Counted from the stretch's first letter, positions 53,157 to 62,394 are shown. The stretch: DNA of 64,000 nucleotides from JAQVEM01 sp964595565 (GCA_964595565.1 CAZQQX010000005.1:9178-73177), one strand, 5' to 3'. A program made the numbers and translations. The notes: generated by a model not told the origin, from the letters alone.

Positions 53157-54698
53157 CTACCCTTCACCTGCTGACTTTGCACTATACATAGCGGCATCAG
53201 CAATGGAGAGTAATCGCTCTGCATCTTTACCATCAGATGGATACGAAGCAATACCTATGCTCGCAGAAACAGATACCCGGGTTCCATCAGGAATTATAAA
53301 TGGGCTGCCTCTAAGAGTAGAAAGGATTCTTTTTGAAACATTTACTGCGTTTAAATTATTTGTTTCAAGAAGTACAACGGCAAATTCATCTCCCCCATAT
53401 CTTCCCACCACATCAATATTACGACATGAATTCAGAATAGCTCCGGCTGCAATACAGAGAATTTCGTCTCCTGACGAATGGCCGTAAGTATCATTAAATG
53501 ATTTAAAGTTATCTATATCTATCATTAAGACAGACAATTGTTTATGTAACCGTTCTGCTCGTATTATTTCCTTTCGAAGGTAATTATCAAAATAACGTCT
53601 GTTCCAGACTTTTGTCAGGTAGTCAGTAGTTGCCAGTTTTCTGGTTTCTTCATAAAGACAGGAGTTTTCAACAGCAACTGCTGCCTGGTCAGCCAGGAGG
53701 GAGAGTAAATTAATTTCCTCTTCACTGAATTTATGGGACCGTCTGAAAGCCACATTAAGAACACCGGTCAGCCCCAGTTTTCCTTTTAGTGGTAGTCCGG
53801 CAGTTGACTGCACGCCCCATCTTTTTGCCCGGGGTGTAGAGAAAAGAGGGTGGGATTTTGCTTTCTCTATAATTACAGGTTTTCGAGCATTAAGCACTGT
53901 GGTTGATAATCCCTGTTTCCTGGGCCAGGTTACCGGGTGTTTCCCGGCCTGAGGTGGAGAGGCTTCTGCACGATGGGTAAATTTTCCAGTTTTGGGGTCA
54001 AAGGCATATATATGTACATAATCTCCATCTATTAATTCCAGAGTACTTTCCGCGATACATTGAAGAAGGCTGGTTAGGTTTAAAGAAGAAGTTAGCTCCA
54101 TTCCTATTTTTTGTAAAGTCGTCATTGCTTTTAAATGTCTCTGTGATTCGCTATATAACCTCGCATTCTCAATAGCAACGGCTGTATAGTTGGCGATAGA
54201 TGACAGAATTCCAATTGAATGCTCATTATAAGCATTATTACTTTTGTAGCTCTGGACAGCCAGAGCGCCTACTACATTATTGCCAATAGAAATAGGGACA
54301 GCAGCATAACTTTTAGCATTCTTGTCTATTGATACTATATTGAGTTTCTTATATGTTCCAGCTACGTTTTTCCTGATAACAAGAGATTTATTATTACGAA
54401 TTACATATTCGGTTCGCCCTTTACCAAATTTACGGCTTTTTCTACCATGAGGGCGGGGCTTTCCATTTAACATATCAATAACATTATATAATTCTTCTTT
54501 CTCCCGGTCATAGAGGGAAATATAGAGGCTGGATACTTCCATTACCCTGCAGGCCTGATAGTAGATCAATTCCCATAGCTCATCAAGATTTATGGTTGAT
54601 GCTATAGCAACACCGATTTCATTGAGGGTAGCAAGCTCCCTTATACGCTGCTGCACTCTGTTTTCAAGTTTTTTATTTCTGGTAGTGCTATTATTCAT
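53157..54698 (-). CDS. GAF-GAF-GGDEF diguanylate cyclase
   Basis: The 513-residue protein has an N-terminal coiled coil, two GAF domains (about 25-170 and 185-340) and a GGDEF domain (about 350-510). The cyclase motif YGGDEFAVVLLE is canonical, and the inhibitory-site RxxD lies five residues before it (RNID), so product feedback is likely. FKSFNDTYGHSSGDEIL is the usual nucleotide-binding part. It should make c-di-GMP in response to GAF ligands. No transmembrane helix was seen. It is convergent with glycerate kinase, 63 nt apart. Confidence 0.9.
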   Translation of the reverse strand: MNNSTTRNKKLENRVQQRIRELATLNEIGVAIASTINLDELWELIYYQACRVMEVSSLYISLYDREKEELYNVIDMLNGKPRPHGRKSRKFGKGRTEYVIRNNKSLVIRKNVAGTYKKLNIVSIDKNAKSYAAVPISIGNNVVGALAVQSYKSNNAYNEHSIGILSSIANYTAVAIENARLYSESQRHLKAMTTLQKIGMELTSSLNLTSLLQCIAESTLELIDGDYVHIYAFDPKTGKFTHRAEASPPQAGKHPVTWPRKQGLSTTVLNARKPVIIEKAKSHPLFSTPRAKRWGVQSTAGLPLKGKLGLTGVLNVAFRRSHKFSEEEINLLSLLADQAAVAVENSCLYEETRKLATTDYLTKVWNRRYFDNYLRKEIIRAERLHKQLSVLMIDIDNFKSFNDTYGHSSGDEILCIAAGAILNSCRNIDVVGRYGGDEFAVVLLETNNLNAVNVSKRILSTLRGSPFIIPDGTRVSVSASIGIASYPSDGKDAERLLSIADAAMYSAKSAGEG

Positions 54699-54825
54699 AT
54701 ATATATATAAATACTTATATTAAATGTTAATTTCTTTATTTAATACTGTAATATAATCTCATATTTTCAATAAAAAACAAAGAAAAATTATTTACAATTT
54801 ACTTTGATGGTAAAACGTATTATGA

Positions 54826-54928
54826 ATGCATTTAAGCCGGGTAAAAGAGTTTGAGGAATGGATGGAAAAACAGAATTAATTAATAATTGTAAGTGGCACA
54901 GTTTTCTATTGAAATATGGCACAATTTT
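54826..54928 (+). mobile_element. Insertion-sequence remnant (transposase tail and end repeats)
   Basis: A short frame, 54826-54879, reads MHLSRVKEFEEWMEKQN-stop, like the charged C-terminal end of a transposase. Fifteen bases later there are two direct copies of TGGCACA-(G/A)-TTTT (54894-54905 and 54917-54928), spaced 23 bases, resembling the repeated transposase-binding sites near an IS terminus. The rest of the element is gone. Family cannot be named; an ISNCY- or IS21-type end is possible. Confidence 0.4.
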
Positions 54929-55477
54929 GGATTGTAAAATACATTTAGAACATTTAGTTGTAAACACAGCTCTTAAGTAGTTCACATAAACATTCCTGTG
55001 TTAAATATCACAGTTATATAGGTTGTTTATTATTATAAATAAAACCGGTTTATTATTTTATGAATATATTATTATGAACGTGTAACACCATATTTATATT
55101 AGGTAATTACTTGATTTAATAATTGAGCTGTGTAATATTAGTCAATAAATATACTTATTAACAGGGGGTCTTTAGAAGTATATTTTATGCCTGAAAAACT
55201 TTAATTTTAGTGTTTTAAACAATTTATATATTATCAAAAATATCAACTTGGTTATTTGAGGGGCTTATGAATTATGTTAAAAATTAAATGGAAGGGAGCA
55301 GAGTTATGAATAGCTGGAAGGGGGGATAAACTCAATATTTATATAGGAATATGAGTGATTAGAGAATCTGTAAATCAACATCAATATTAAGATTTATTAT
55401 TGCTATTTTATGAACTTACAATTTTAGCTTTAAAATAGTGTGTTTTAACTTTTTTTTAACAAAATTAATCTTAAAAC
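54929..55477. other. Long AT-rich intergenic region with a palindromic operator-like site and a mini-ORF
   Basis: About 550 bases lack a credible gene. AAACCGGTTT at 55042-55051 is a perfect palindrome with the CG centre typical of LacI-family operators. A mini-frame at 55306-55329 (MNSWKGG-stop) follows GGAAGGGAG at good spacing; it could be a leader peptide or the stub of a deleted gene. These features suggest that a promoter and gene start were lost here by deletion. Confidence 0.35.
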
Positions 55478-55506
55478 TTGACAATATTGATATAATAATA
55501 TTTAAT
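55478..55506 (+). promoter_or_regulatory. Candidate promoter of the DeoR operon
   Basis: TTGACA (55478-55483) and TTTAAT (55501-55506) are 17 bases apart. Transcription would begin about 50 nt before the ATG at 55563. The surrounding repeats of ATATTGATAT and TGTTGATATT type could be DeoR sites, but this is guesswork. Confidence 0.5.
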
Positions 55507-55562
55507 TTATGTTATATTAATCATATTTGTTGATATTTTAATTAAATTTAACTAATAAAATT

Positions 55563-56339
55563 ATGCATGAAAAACAAAAAAACAGAATAAAAAATATCCT
55601 TAACTTATTACAGCAAAAGGAAAAAGCTACGATATCGGAGATTTCAAGTATCTTGAATGTTTCAGATATGACCGTAAGAAGAGATTTAAAGGAGATGGAG
55701 AAAGAAGGGTTCATCAAGCGAATGCATGGAGGGGCAGTTTTATCCAGTGGTTCTATCACGATAGAAGATCCCTACATGATTAATAAAGAAACAACCAGAA
55801 ATATTCGGCAGAAAAGCTTGATTGGAGAAAAAGCTGCATCTCTTATTAAACCAAACGAAACTGTATTCTTTGATTCAGGGTCTACCACTTTTTTTGTAGC
55901 TAAATATGCGAATAAAAAAGTACCGTTTACCGCAGTCTGCTACACTTTCAAAAATGCTATTGAGTTCTATAAGTGGAAGGATGTAAACCTGGTGTTGCTG
56001 GGAGGATTTCTCCACCGTGACTCCAATATATTTCAAAGTGTAAATAGTACTTCTCAGATCAGTAGTATTAGAGCAGACAAGGCTTTTATTTCATCGGCAG
56101 GTGTAGATGAAGCACTTGGGCTTACGACATTCTTTTATTTTGAAGCGGATATAAAAAAAGCTATGATTGCTTCTGCAAAGCAAAAAATCCTGGTAGTCGA
56201 TTCGAGCAAGTTTGGCAAGGTAAGCGTAACCTTTTTTGCAAACCTGGATGAGATAGACATGGTAATAACGGATGAAGGGATTTCGGAAGAGTACAGGGAG
56301 ATAATCAGGTCAAAGAATATAGAACTCTGTATTGCCTGA
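55563..56339 (+). CDS. DeoR family transcriptional regulator
   Basis: The 258-residue protein has an N-terminal winged HTH (KATISEISSILNVSDMTVRR followed by DLKEMEKEGFIKRMHGGAV) and a C-terminal DeoRC sugar-phosphate sensor domain with FFDSGSTTFFVA, VCYTFKNAI, LLGGFLHRDSN and the terminal VVDSSKFGKVS. DeoR repressors answer to phosphorylated sugars, so a phosphate product of the kinase at 59458 is the likely inducer. It is first of the sugar operon, with only 18 nt to the SDR gene. The start has no clear Shine-Dalgarno. Confidence 0.93.
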   Translation: MHEKQKNRIKNILNLLQQKEKATISEISSILNVSDMTVRRDLKEMEKEGFIKRMHGGAVLSSGSITIEDPYMINKETTRNIRQKSLIGEKAASLIKPNETVFFDSGSTTFFVAKYANKKVPFTAVCYTFKNAIEFYKWKDVNLVLLGGFLHRDSNIFQSVNSTSQISSIRADKAFISSAGVDEALGLTTFFYFEADIKKAMIASAKQKILVVDSSKFGKVSVTFFANLDEIDMVITDEGISEEYREIIRSKNIELCIA

Positions 56340-56357
56340 AATATCAAGAATAAAAAA

Positions 56358-57125
56358 ATGAAGTTCGATTTTACAAATAAGACTGTTATTGTAACGGGAG
56401 GCTCGGGCGGTATCGGAGCAAGTATAAGTACTGAATTTGCAGCTGCTGGAGCCAATGTAGTCGTAGATTATCTTCCAATAAAATCCGATATAGAAGGTCT
56501 GGAATCGATAGAAGCTGTCATGAAGAAAAAAGGTTGGAGCTATAGAACATTTGCTGGAGATATAACCTCGCAGACGGAGATGGAAAAATTATGTTCAATG
56601 GCTATAAATGATTTTGGTTCAATAGATATTCTTATAAATAGCGCAGGATTTACCGAGCCTAAAAATTCAATGGATTTGTCTCTGGACCTCTGGAATAAGG
56701 GAGTAGAAGTAAACCTGACTGGAGCATTTATAATAACTAAAGAGGTATTGAAGTATATGATTCCCAGAGGTAAAGGAAGAATTATATATATAGGCTCTTC
56801 TGGTTCCATAACCGGGGGAGGAGGCGCTGCTTTCTATTCTGCAGCAAAGGCAGGTATTAATGGACTGGTACGTTTTATGTCCAAAGAGCTGGCTCACAAA
56901 GGCATAACTTTCAATGCGATTCTGCCGGCTCTTATTGAAACAAGTCTTCTTACCCACAGACAACCTGATCCTTTAAAACGTAAAGAGTTGATAAAACGAA
57001 TCCCTGTAGGTAGATTTGGACAACCCGAAGATGTAGCTTACCTTACCCTTTTTATAGCTTCAGACTATGCAGGGTTTATTAGTGGCCAGCAAATAATAAT
57101 AGATGGAGGCTCTACATTTAAATAA
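56358..57125 (+). CDS. Short-chain dehydrogenase/reductase
   Basis: The 255-residue classical SDR has VIVTGGSGGIGASIS (cofactor loop, 9-23), NSAGF (about 92-96), IGSSGS (catalytic Ser about 144) and YSAAKAG (Tyr/Lys about 158-162), plus the usual C-terminal GQQIIIDGGSTFK. It should oxidise or reduce a sugar, sugar acid or polyol carbonyl. NAD versus NADP preference is not obvious, though VVDYLP after the second strand places an Asp where NAD enzymes have it. Second gene of the operon. Confidence 0.9.
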   Translation: MKFDFTNKTVIVTGGSGGIGASISTEFAAAGANVVVDYLPIKSDIEGLESIEAVMKKKGWSYRTFAGDITSQTEMEKLCSMAINDFGSIDILINSAGFTEPKNSMDLSLDLWNKGVEVNLTGAFIITKEVLKYMIPRGKGRIIYIGSSGSITGGGGAAFYSAAKAGINGLVRFMSKELAHKGITFNAILPALIETSLLTHRQPDPLKRKELIKRIPVGRFGQPEDVAYLTLFIASDYAGFISGQQIIIDGGSTFK

Positions 57126-57184
57126 TAATTGAAAATATATGAAAAACTTATAGTAATTTTATATAAAACGTTAAGGAGGTTTTG

Positions 57185-57745
57185 ATGGACAAGGAAAAAA
57201 TGATGCAGATCGCTTTTGATAAGGGCTCAAATTATGAGCATGATTATCGGGGATGCAATCAGTGTGCCATAGCTGCAATACAGGATGCTCTCGGGATAAG
57301 GAATGATTTTGTATATAAAGCAGGAAGCGGTCTTGCCGGAGGACTTGGTGAATGTACAGATGGTGTCTGTGGTAGTTATTCAGGAGGGGCAATGATGATA
57401 AGTCTCTTTTTTGGGAGAACCAGAAAAGAAGAAGCTACAGAAAAAGGAAGAGAAGATAAGTATGTCTCGTTCCATCTTACCGCAGCTCTGCATGATAAGT
57501 TTATGAAAAAATATGGAAGCGTGACCTGCTCGGATTTGCACAAGAAATTTTTTGGAAGGTCTTTTGATCTGAGAAATGATGAGGATAAAGAGTTATTTAG
57601 AAAAGCAGGCGCACATGATATGGACAAGTGTTGCGGCGCCGTAGGTGATGGAGCAAGATGGGCTGTGGAAATTATTCTTGATGAAATGGAAAAAAGAGGT
57701 CTCACGCTAGAGGATTTGAAAGAGTTTGAATATATAGAAAAGTAG
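57185..57745 (+). CDS. C_GCAxxG_C_C family redox-type protein
   Basis: From ATG 57185 the protein has 186 residues. The pattern GCNQCAIAAIQDALGI (Cys pair), GECTDGVCGSYSGG (Cys pair with Gly) and a later DKCCGAVG pair defines the C_GCAxxG_C_C family, small proteins with conserved cysteines that may bind a metal or redox cofactor. Function is not known; members often sit in sugar or aldolase operons. AAGGAGGT lies five bases before the ATG; an adjacent in-frame TTG at 57182 is less likely. It precedes the LsrF-like gene by 36 nt. Confidence 0.83.
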   Translation: MDKEKMMQIAFDKGSNYEHDYRGCNQCAIAAIQDALGIRNDFVYKAGSGLAGGLGECTDGVCGSYSGGAMMISLFFGRTRKEEATEKGREDKYVSFHLTAALHDKFMKKYGSVTCSDLHKKFFGRSFDLRNDEDKELFRKAGAHDMDKCCGAVGDGARWAVEIILDEMEKRGLTLEDLKEFEYIEK

Positions 57746-57781
57746 AAAAATTAATAAATAAGAAAACGAAGGAGGTGCACC

Positions 57782-58660
57782 ATGCCAGAGGCAGATAAAG
57801 AAGGGAAAAAGTTTTATAAAGGGGTCGCACAAAAGTCTGAACTTTTTTATATCAAAGGTTCTACTGAACTTGACTGGGGAATGAAAAATAGACTGGCCAG
57901 AATTTTTAATCCCAAAGATGGGAAAACAGTTATGCTTGCTATAGATCATGGGTATTTTCAGGGTCCTACATCGGGACTGGAGCGAATAGATATTAATATA
58001 TTGCCACTTGTTCCTTATGTTGATTGTTTAATGTTAACAAGAGGCATTCTTCGCTCAATAGTACCGCCTTCTGTTAATAAACCCATAGTAATAAGAGCAT
58101 CCGGAGGTCCAAGTATTTTGAAAGAACTTTCGGATGAACAGATAGCCATGGATATTGAAGACTGCATCCGTCTGGGTGTTAGTGCTACAGCCATACAGGT
58201 GTTTATAGGCGGTGAGTATGAAACACGTTCTGTGATAAACATGACGAAGCTTGTAGATGCAGGACTTAGATATGGTATTCCAACTATGGCAGTTACTGCT
58301 GTTGGAAAGGAAATGACGCGTGATGCAAGGTATTTCCGACTTGCAACGAGAATGTGTGCCGAGCTTGGAGCTAACTATATTAAAACCTATTACATTGAAG
58401 AAGGATTTGAAACAGTAACCTCATCCTGCCCGGTACCCATAGTTATTGCCGGAGGTAAGAAAATTAACGAAATAGATGCTCTTAAGATGGCCTACCGTGC
58501 AATAAATGAAGGAGCAGCCGGTGTGGATATGGGGAGAAACATCTTCCAGTCAGATTCACCAGTTGGTATGGCCCGGGCAATCAGGGCAATTGTTCATGAG
58601 AATATGAAGCCAGAAGAAGCCTATAATTTGTATGAAAATGTCAAGAATTCAAAACAATAA
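57782..58660 (+). CDS. LsrF-like class I aldolase/thiolase (DhnA family)
   Basis: The 292-residue protein is strikingly like E. coli LsrF: LDWGMKNRLARIFNPKDGKT, VMLAIDHGYFQGPTSGLERI, RGILRSIVPPSVNKPIV, KTYYIEEGFE (Schiff-base Lys region), VPIVIAGGKK and AGVDMGRNIFQSDSPV. LsrF transfers an acetyl group from 3-hydroxypentane-2,4-dione-5-phosphate to CoA, ending AI-2 breakdown. Here the other lsr genes are absent, so a different C5/C6 ketose phosphate or ulosonate may be the substrate. The start has a strong AAGGAGGTG. It is fourth in the operon. Confidence 0.9.
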   Translation: MPEADKEGKKFYKGVAQKSELFYIKGSTELDWGMKNRLARIFNPKDGKTVMLAIDHGYFQGPTSGLERIDINILPLVPYVDCLMLTRGILRSIVPPSVNKPIVIRASGGPSILKELSDEQIAMDIEDCIRLGVSATAIQVFIGGEYETRSVINMTKLVDAGLRYGIPTMAVTAVGKEMTRDARYFRLATRMCAELGANYIKTYYIEEGFETVTSSCPVPIVIAGGKKINEIDALKMAYRAINEGAAGVDMGRNIFQSDSPVGMARAIRAIVHENMKPEEAYNLYENVKNSKQ

Positions 58661-58673
58661 GTAAGTTGGTAAG

Positions 58674-59384
58674 ATGATATACAGGGATAAATACAAGCAA
58701 GAGATAGGAGAACTTCTTAGTGTATGTAAATGTCTGAGTAATAATATGTATGTTGCAAGTCAGGGTGGGAACGTATCTTCAAAGCTTGAGGACGACCTTA
58801 TTGTTATAACACCTACACTGATTTATAAAGCTGATATAACTCCAAATGACGTTGTATTTATTGATCTTAAAGGAAAAAAATTAGAGGGGAGAAGGCAGCC
58901 TTCAAGTGAGGCTCCGGTTCATTTGAGTTTGTATAATAATAGACCGGATATTAACTCTGTTATTCACTGCCACCCTCCTTATATAAATGTTTTTGCGATA
59001 TTAAAAAGTAAAAATTATCTTATGAGACCAATATTTCCAGAAACATGTCTGGAGGTTGGGCCGGTGCCATTGATACCTTATGGTAAATCTATAGTTCAAA
59101 TGCGTAATGATAAAAATGAATTATTTGTTAAGAAGTATAATACTTTCTTGATGGAAAACCATGGGCCATTTTTTATAAGTCCCGAAAATGTTATAAGGAC
59201 AATGCAGATTGTAGAAATCCTTGAATTATCTTCAATGACCATATCGAATGCACTTTCTATAGGAGAGATAAAGGAGCTCTTGAGAGAGGAAATTTTAGAT
59301 ATGGATAAAGCTTTAAAAACAAGAAATCTAAATATGATAGGTGCACCTGGAATAAACAAGTCTTTTATTGATCTTTATTTTTGA
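58674..59384 (+). CDS. Class II aldolase/adducin family protein
   Basis: The 236-residue protein has the class II aldolase fold of L-fuculose-1-phosphate aldolase and L-ribulose-5-phosphate epimerase: YVASQGGNVSSKL (phosphate loop), SSEAPVHLSLY (catalytic Glu), VIHCHPP (two zinc His) and MENHGPFF (third His). All zinc ligands are present. It should split or epimerise a ketose phosphate, giving a triose product. It begins 14 nt after the LsrF-like gene, so the operon encodes two different aldolase-type enzymes. Specific substrate is not determinable. Confidence 0.9.
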   Translation: MIYRDKYKQEIGELLSVCKCLSNNMYVASQGGNVSSKLEDDLIVITPTLIYKADITPNDVVFIDLKGKKLEGRRQPSSEAPVHLSLYNNRPDINSVIHCHPPYINVFAILKSKNYLMRPIFPETCLEVGPVPLIPYGKSIVQMRNDKNELFVKKYNTFLMENHGPFFISPENVIRTMQIVEILELSSMTISNALSIGEIKELLREEILDMDKALKTRNLNMIGAPGINKSFIDLYF

Positions 59385-59457
59385 TTTAAATAATCAAGAC
59401 TATAAGGATTTTATAATGATTTATATTTTATAAAGTTAATAGAGGTTATTATAAAGG

Positions 59458-61005
59458 ATGAAAAAGGAAAATTTACTCGGGATTGATATTGGCTCAACCA
59501 ATACAAAAGTAATGATATGCAATAAGAACTGTGAAATTATTGCTAATGAGTCGGAAGAAAGTGGTGTCTATTCAAGCAGGCCGGATTGGGCAGAGTGCGA
59601 TCCTAATGAATGGTGGGATAGAGTAAAAAGATTAATCAAAGTATGCATAGATAAGGCTCAAATTACTTCCTCAAGCATTGCTGGAATTGGGATTAGCAGC
59701 CTTGGTGCAACAACGGTTGCAGTAAACGAGTACGGGGAGCCTGTTTACAACGCAATTATGTGGGCGGATAGAAGAGCAAAAAAGGAAGTAGAAAACCTTA
59801 AACAGTACGAAAATAAAGTTCTGAAAATTTCGGGCAATATCCCCAGTTTAATCAATAGTGCATCTCATATCATATGGATGAAGAAGAATAATTTGGATTT
59901 ATACAATAGAATGTATAAATTTATGGAACCCTCCGGGTTTATCGGGTGTAAACTAACCGGAAGATTTACTATGGATTGGACTCTTGCATCCGGTATTTGC
60001 ATGGGTTTTGATTATAAGAAATTAGTTTTTAGCGAGGAACTTATAAAGCTGCTAGGTCTGGATATTGAGAAATATCCAGATTTACACCGGAATACCGATA
60101 GCATTGGCGAAGTAACAAAAAAAGGTGCAGAGGAGACTGGACTGGAAGAAGGGACTCCTGTATTCGTCGGTGGTCATGATGTTGTTGCTGCAGCGATAGG
60201 AGCGGGAGCTATTTACCCGGGTCAGGGGTATTTCTCTGTTGGAAGTGCAGCAAATTTATTAATAATGACCGATAAGGATATCGTAACTCCTCGTATGTTA
60301 TCAATAATTCATATAATTGGTCCCGGGGTTAGGGTTCTGGATGGGGTACAGGGTTCGGTTGGTTTTTCTCTCAGATGGTTCAGGGATAATTTAGGAAATT
60401 TAGAAAAAAGTTTTTCGGAAATGCTGGGAAGCTTTAGTTGCTATGAAGTACTGACTGCAGAAGCAGAGAAAGCCAGACCAGGTGCTGGAGGGATAATATA
60501 TCTACCTTTTATATTTGGAAAGTATCATCCGGATTTTATGAAAGACACCTCAAGTGTTTTTTTTGGTATTAACTATAATTCCACAAAGGGTCAGATTGTT
60601 CGTTCGATAATGGAAGGTACGATATATAATATGTATGAAAATTTAAATACCGCTCTAAATCTTGGTGTAGAAATAAAAGAAATAATAACAAACGGGGGGC
60701 CAACAAGATGTGACTTATGGTGCCAGATTATATCAGATATTACGAATAGGAAAGTTTTAACCTTAAAATCACCCGAGGGTTCTCTTTTTGGAAATGTAAT
60801 ACTGGCTGGAGTTGGCTCCGGGATGTTTGAAAGTTTTGATTATGCTGTTGAAAGGTTTGTAAAAAGAGGAAAAGTTTTTGAACCTGACGAGAATAATCAT
60901 AAAATTTATGAGAAATTGTTTAAAATTTACAAAGATGTCTCAAAGGCTTTAGCCCCTTCATTTATAAACCTTGAAAAGTTGAGAAATAGATTTAATTTGA
61001 TTTAA
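59458..61005 (+). CDS. FGGY-family carbohydrate kinase
   Basis: The 515-residue protein has an N-terminal ATPase fold with LLGIDIGSTNTKVMI (phosphate 1), MWADRRA, VFVGGHDVVAAAIGAGA (about 232-248) and C-terminal ITNGGPTRCDLWCQIISDI. It belongs to the xylulokinase/LsrK branch of FGGY kinases. It should phosphorylate the pathway's incoming sugar or keto compound, giving the substrate for the aldolases and the effector of DeoR. Length is normal. The transporter for the free sugar probably lies beyond the IS element, where a lipoprotein gene starts at 63865. Confidence 0.92.
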   Translation: MKKENLLGIDIGSTNTKVMICNKNCEIIANESEESGVYSSRPDWAECDPNEWWDRVKRLIKVCIDKAQITSSSIAGIGISSLGATTVAVNEYGEPVYNAIMWADRRAKKEVENLKQYENKVLKISGNIPSLINSASHIIWMKKNNLDLYNRMYKFMEPSGFIGCKLTGRFTMDWTLASGICMGFDYKKLVFSEELIKLLGLDIEKYPDLHRNTDSIGEVTKKGAEETGLEEGTPVFVGGHDVVAAAIGAGAIYPGQGYFSVGSAANLLIMTDKDIVTPRMLSIIHIIGPGVRVLDGVQGSVGFSLRWFRDNLGNLEKSFSEMLGSFSCYEVLTAEAEKARPGAGGIIYLPFIFGKYHPDFMKDTSSVFFGINYNSTKGQIVRSIMEGTIYNMYENLNTALNLGVEIKEIITNGGPTRCDLWCQIISDITNRKVLTLKSPEGSLFGNVILAGVGSGMFESFDYAVERFVKRGKVFEPDENNHKIYEKLFKIYKDVSKALAPSFINLEKLRNRFNLI

Positions 61006-61043
61006 TTTTTTTAAAAATCTTAGTTCTGGGAGGATAATTAAAA

Positions 61044-62084
61044 ATGAATTTTTTGGTGGTTTCTGATCTTTATGTTAAAAGAGAAATTATAGATAAAGAG
61101 ATCAATAGCATTTTTGGTAACAAATATGAAATGGATTTTGATTATATCACTTATGAGTGGGCTACAAATCCTTTTCAAAATGATGATGAGATAAAAGAAT
61201 ATTATGGCTCCGCTGAAGAGATAATAAAGCATATTAAGGATGTTGAAGTTTTGCTGGTGCATTGTGCTCCTGTCAACAAAAAGATACTGGCTAACGCAAA
61301 AAACCTTAAAGCTATAGGTGTATTTAGAGGTGGGCCATTAAATGTAAATGTTAATGCTGCAACAGAAAGAGGCATCCCTGTGTTTAATGCTCCTGGAAGA
61401 AACTCAGATTCAGTAGTTGAGTTTGAAATTGGTTTAATTATAACTGTACTCAGAAAAATAATTGATATAAGTAATGATATGAAAAAAGGAACATGGAGAT
61501 ATGATGTTTACAGATACGAAAATTGTGGTTCTGCTATCTCAGGTAAGGTTGTAGGAATTGTAGGTCTGGGGAATATTGGTAAAAAGATGAGCCTTATGCT
61601 GTCAAATTTTGGAGCAGATATATATGCTTATGACCCATATGTGGACGAAAATACTATGTTAGAATACAAAGCTAAAAAAATTGATAAGTTGGAGGAGCTT
61701 TTGAAGTTATCTGATATAGTTACTATAAAATCACGTCTAACTCCCGAATCAAGGAACATAGCTGATTTGAATTTTTTTAAGAATATGAAGAAAGATGCAA
61801 TTTTTATTAATACTGCACGTGGTGGTCTGGTAAATTATAATGATTTATATTACGCTTTAAAAAATAATTTAATTAACTATGCAGCAATTGATGTTTATGA
61901 TGTCGAGCCAATTCCGGGAGATAGTCCTCTTCTACGACTGGATAATGTGATTCTTACTCCTCATATTGCTGGAGTTGACAGGGAGTCTGCACGTAATGGT
62001 GTTAGAATGGTGGTTGGTGATATAAAGAACTTTTTAGAAGGAAAAGTAACAAATAATTGTATAAACAGTGAAGTACTGCGTTGA
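61044..62084 (+). CDS. D-isomer-specific 2-hydroxyacid dehydrogenase
   Basis: The 346-residue protein has the PGDH-like fold: the NAD-binding loop GIVGLGNIGKKM (about 172-183), catalytic Arg in INTARGGLV (about 258), Glu in DVYDVEPIPGD (about 288) and His in TPHIAGV (about 307). It should interconvert a 2-keto acid and a D-2-hydroxy acid. In this operon it may reduce or oxidise a sugar acid formed by the aldolase or SDR step. It starts behind GGGAGG and ends the sugar operon; an IS3 remnant begins 106 nt later. Confidence 0.92.
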   Translation: MNFLVVSDLYVKREIIDKEINSIFGNKYEMDFDYITYEWATNPFQNDDEIKEYYGSAEEIIKHIKDVEVLLVHCAPVNKKILANAKNLKAIGVFRGGPLNVNVNAATERGIPVFNAPGRNSDSVVEFEIGLIITVLRKIIDISNDMKKGTWRYDVYRYENCGSAISGKVVGIVGLGNIGKKMSLMLSNFGADIYAYDPYVDENTMLEYKAKKIDKLEELLKLSDIVTIKSRLTPESRNIADLNFFKNMKKDAIFINTARGGLVNYNDLYYALKNNLINYAAIDVYDVEPIPGDSPLLRLDNVILTPHIAGVDRESARNGVRMVVGDIKNFLEGKVTNNCINSEVLR

Positions 62085-62189
62085 AAATTTGTAATAGAAT
62101 ACTGATTAATTTTTAGTCACTGGAAAATTTTCCAGGATTGAAACCGGGTTTAATATATTTATGGTTTATTGACATTTCCTCGTATTGGT

Positions 62190-62324
62190 CTAGTGATAGG
62201 TCAGATTAAGATATTTTAGGTGTTGTCTTGAAGCTTTGTCTGCTGTGTTCCCCTGGCTCACCATAACTTCCGTTTTACTCAGGGAATTTATGTTCTGTTC
62301 TGGTGTGTAGTGTTTTCCTGGCAT
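62190..62324 (-). pseudogene. IS3-family transposase OrfA remnant
   Basis: Minus-strand ATG 62324 opens a 44-residue frame, MPGKHYTPEQNINSLSKTEV followed by MVSQGNTADKASRQ. This matches the N-terminal HTH of IS3-family OrfA (usual form MPRKRYTPEQ...LSQG). The expected RWRNEYGGMSI continuation is recognisable only after a frameshift (YEEMSINHKYIKPG around 62140-62175) and the rest is missing. GAGGAAAGGAAT precedes the ATG. The element is a dead fragment; its end may be near 62380, at GTACCAGTTTTTTTGGGGG. Confidence 0.65.
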
Positions 62325-62394
62325 ATTCCTTTCCTCTTTTCCAATTTTATCGGTCAAATAATAACTTTTAAATTGTACCAGTTTTTTTGGGGGA

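Noticed and set aside
53139..53157. GAAGGG/CCCTTC hairpin at the end of the GAF-GGDEF gene as a terminator
   Set aside because: The stem is only six bases, overlaps the stop codon and lacks a T-run.
57182..57184. TTG as start of the C_GCAxxG_C_C gene
   Set aside because: The adjacent ATG at 57185 has better codon and better spacing from AAGGAGGT.
57782..61005. Calling the operon an AI-2 (lsr) operon
   Set aside because: Only the LsrF-like gene is a close match; lsrG, lsrB and lsrACD are not in the window and the extra aldolase and dehydrogenases do not belong to that pathway.
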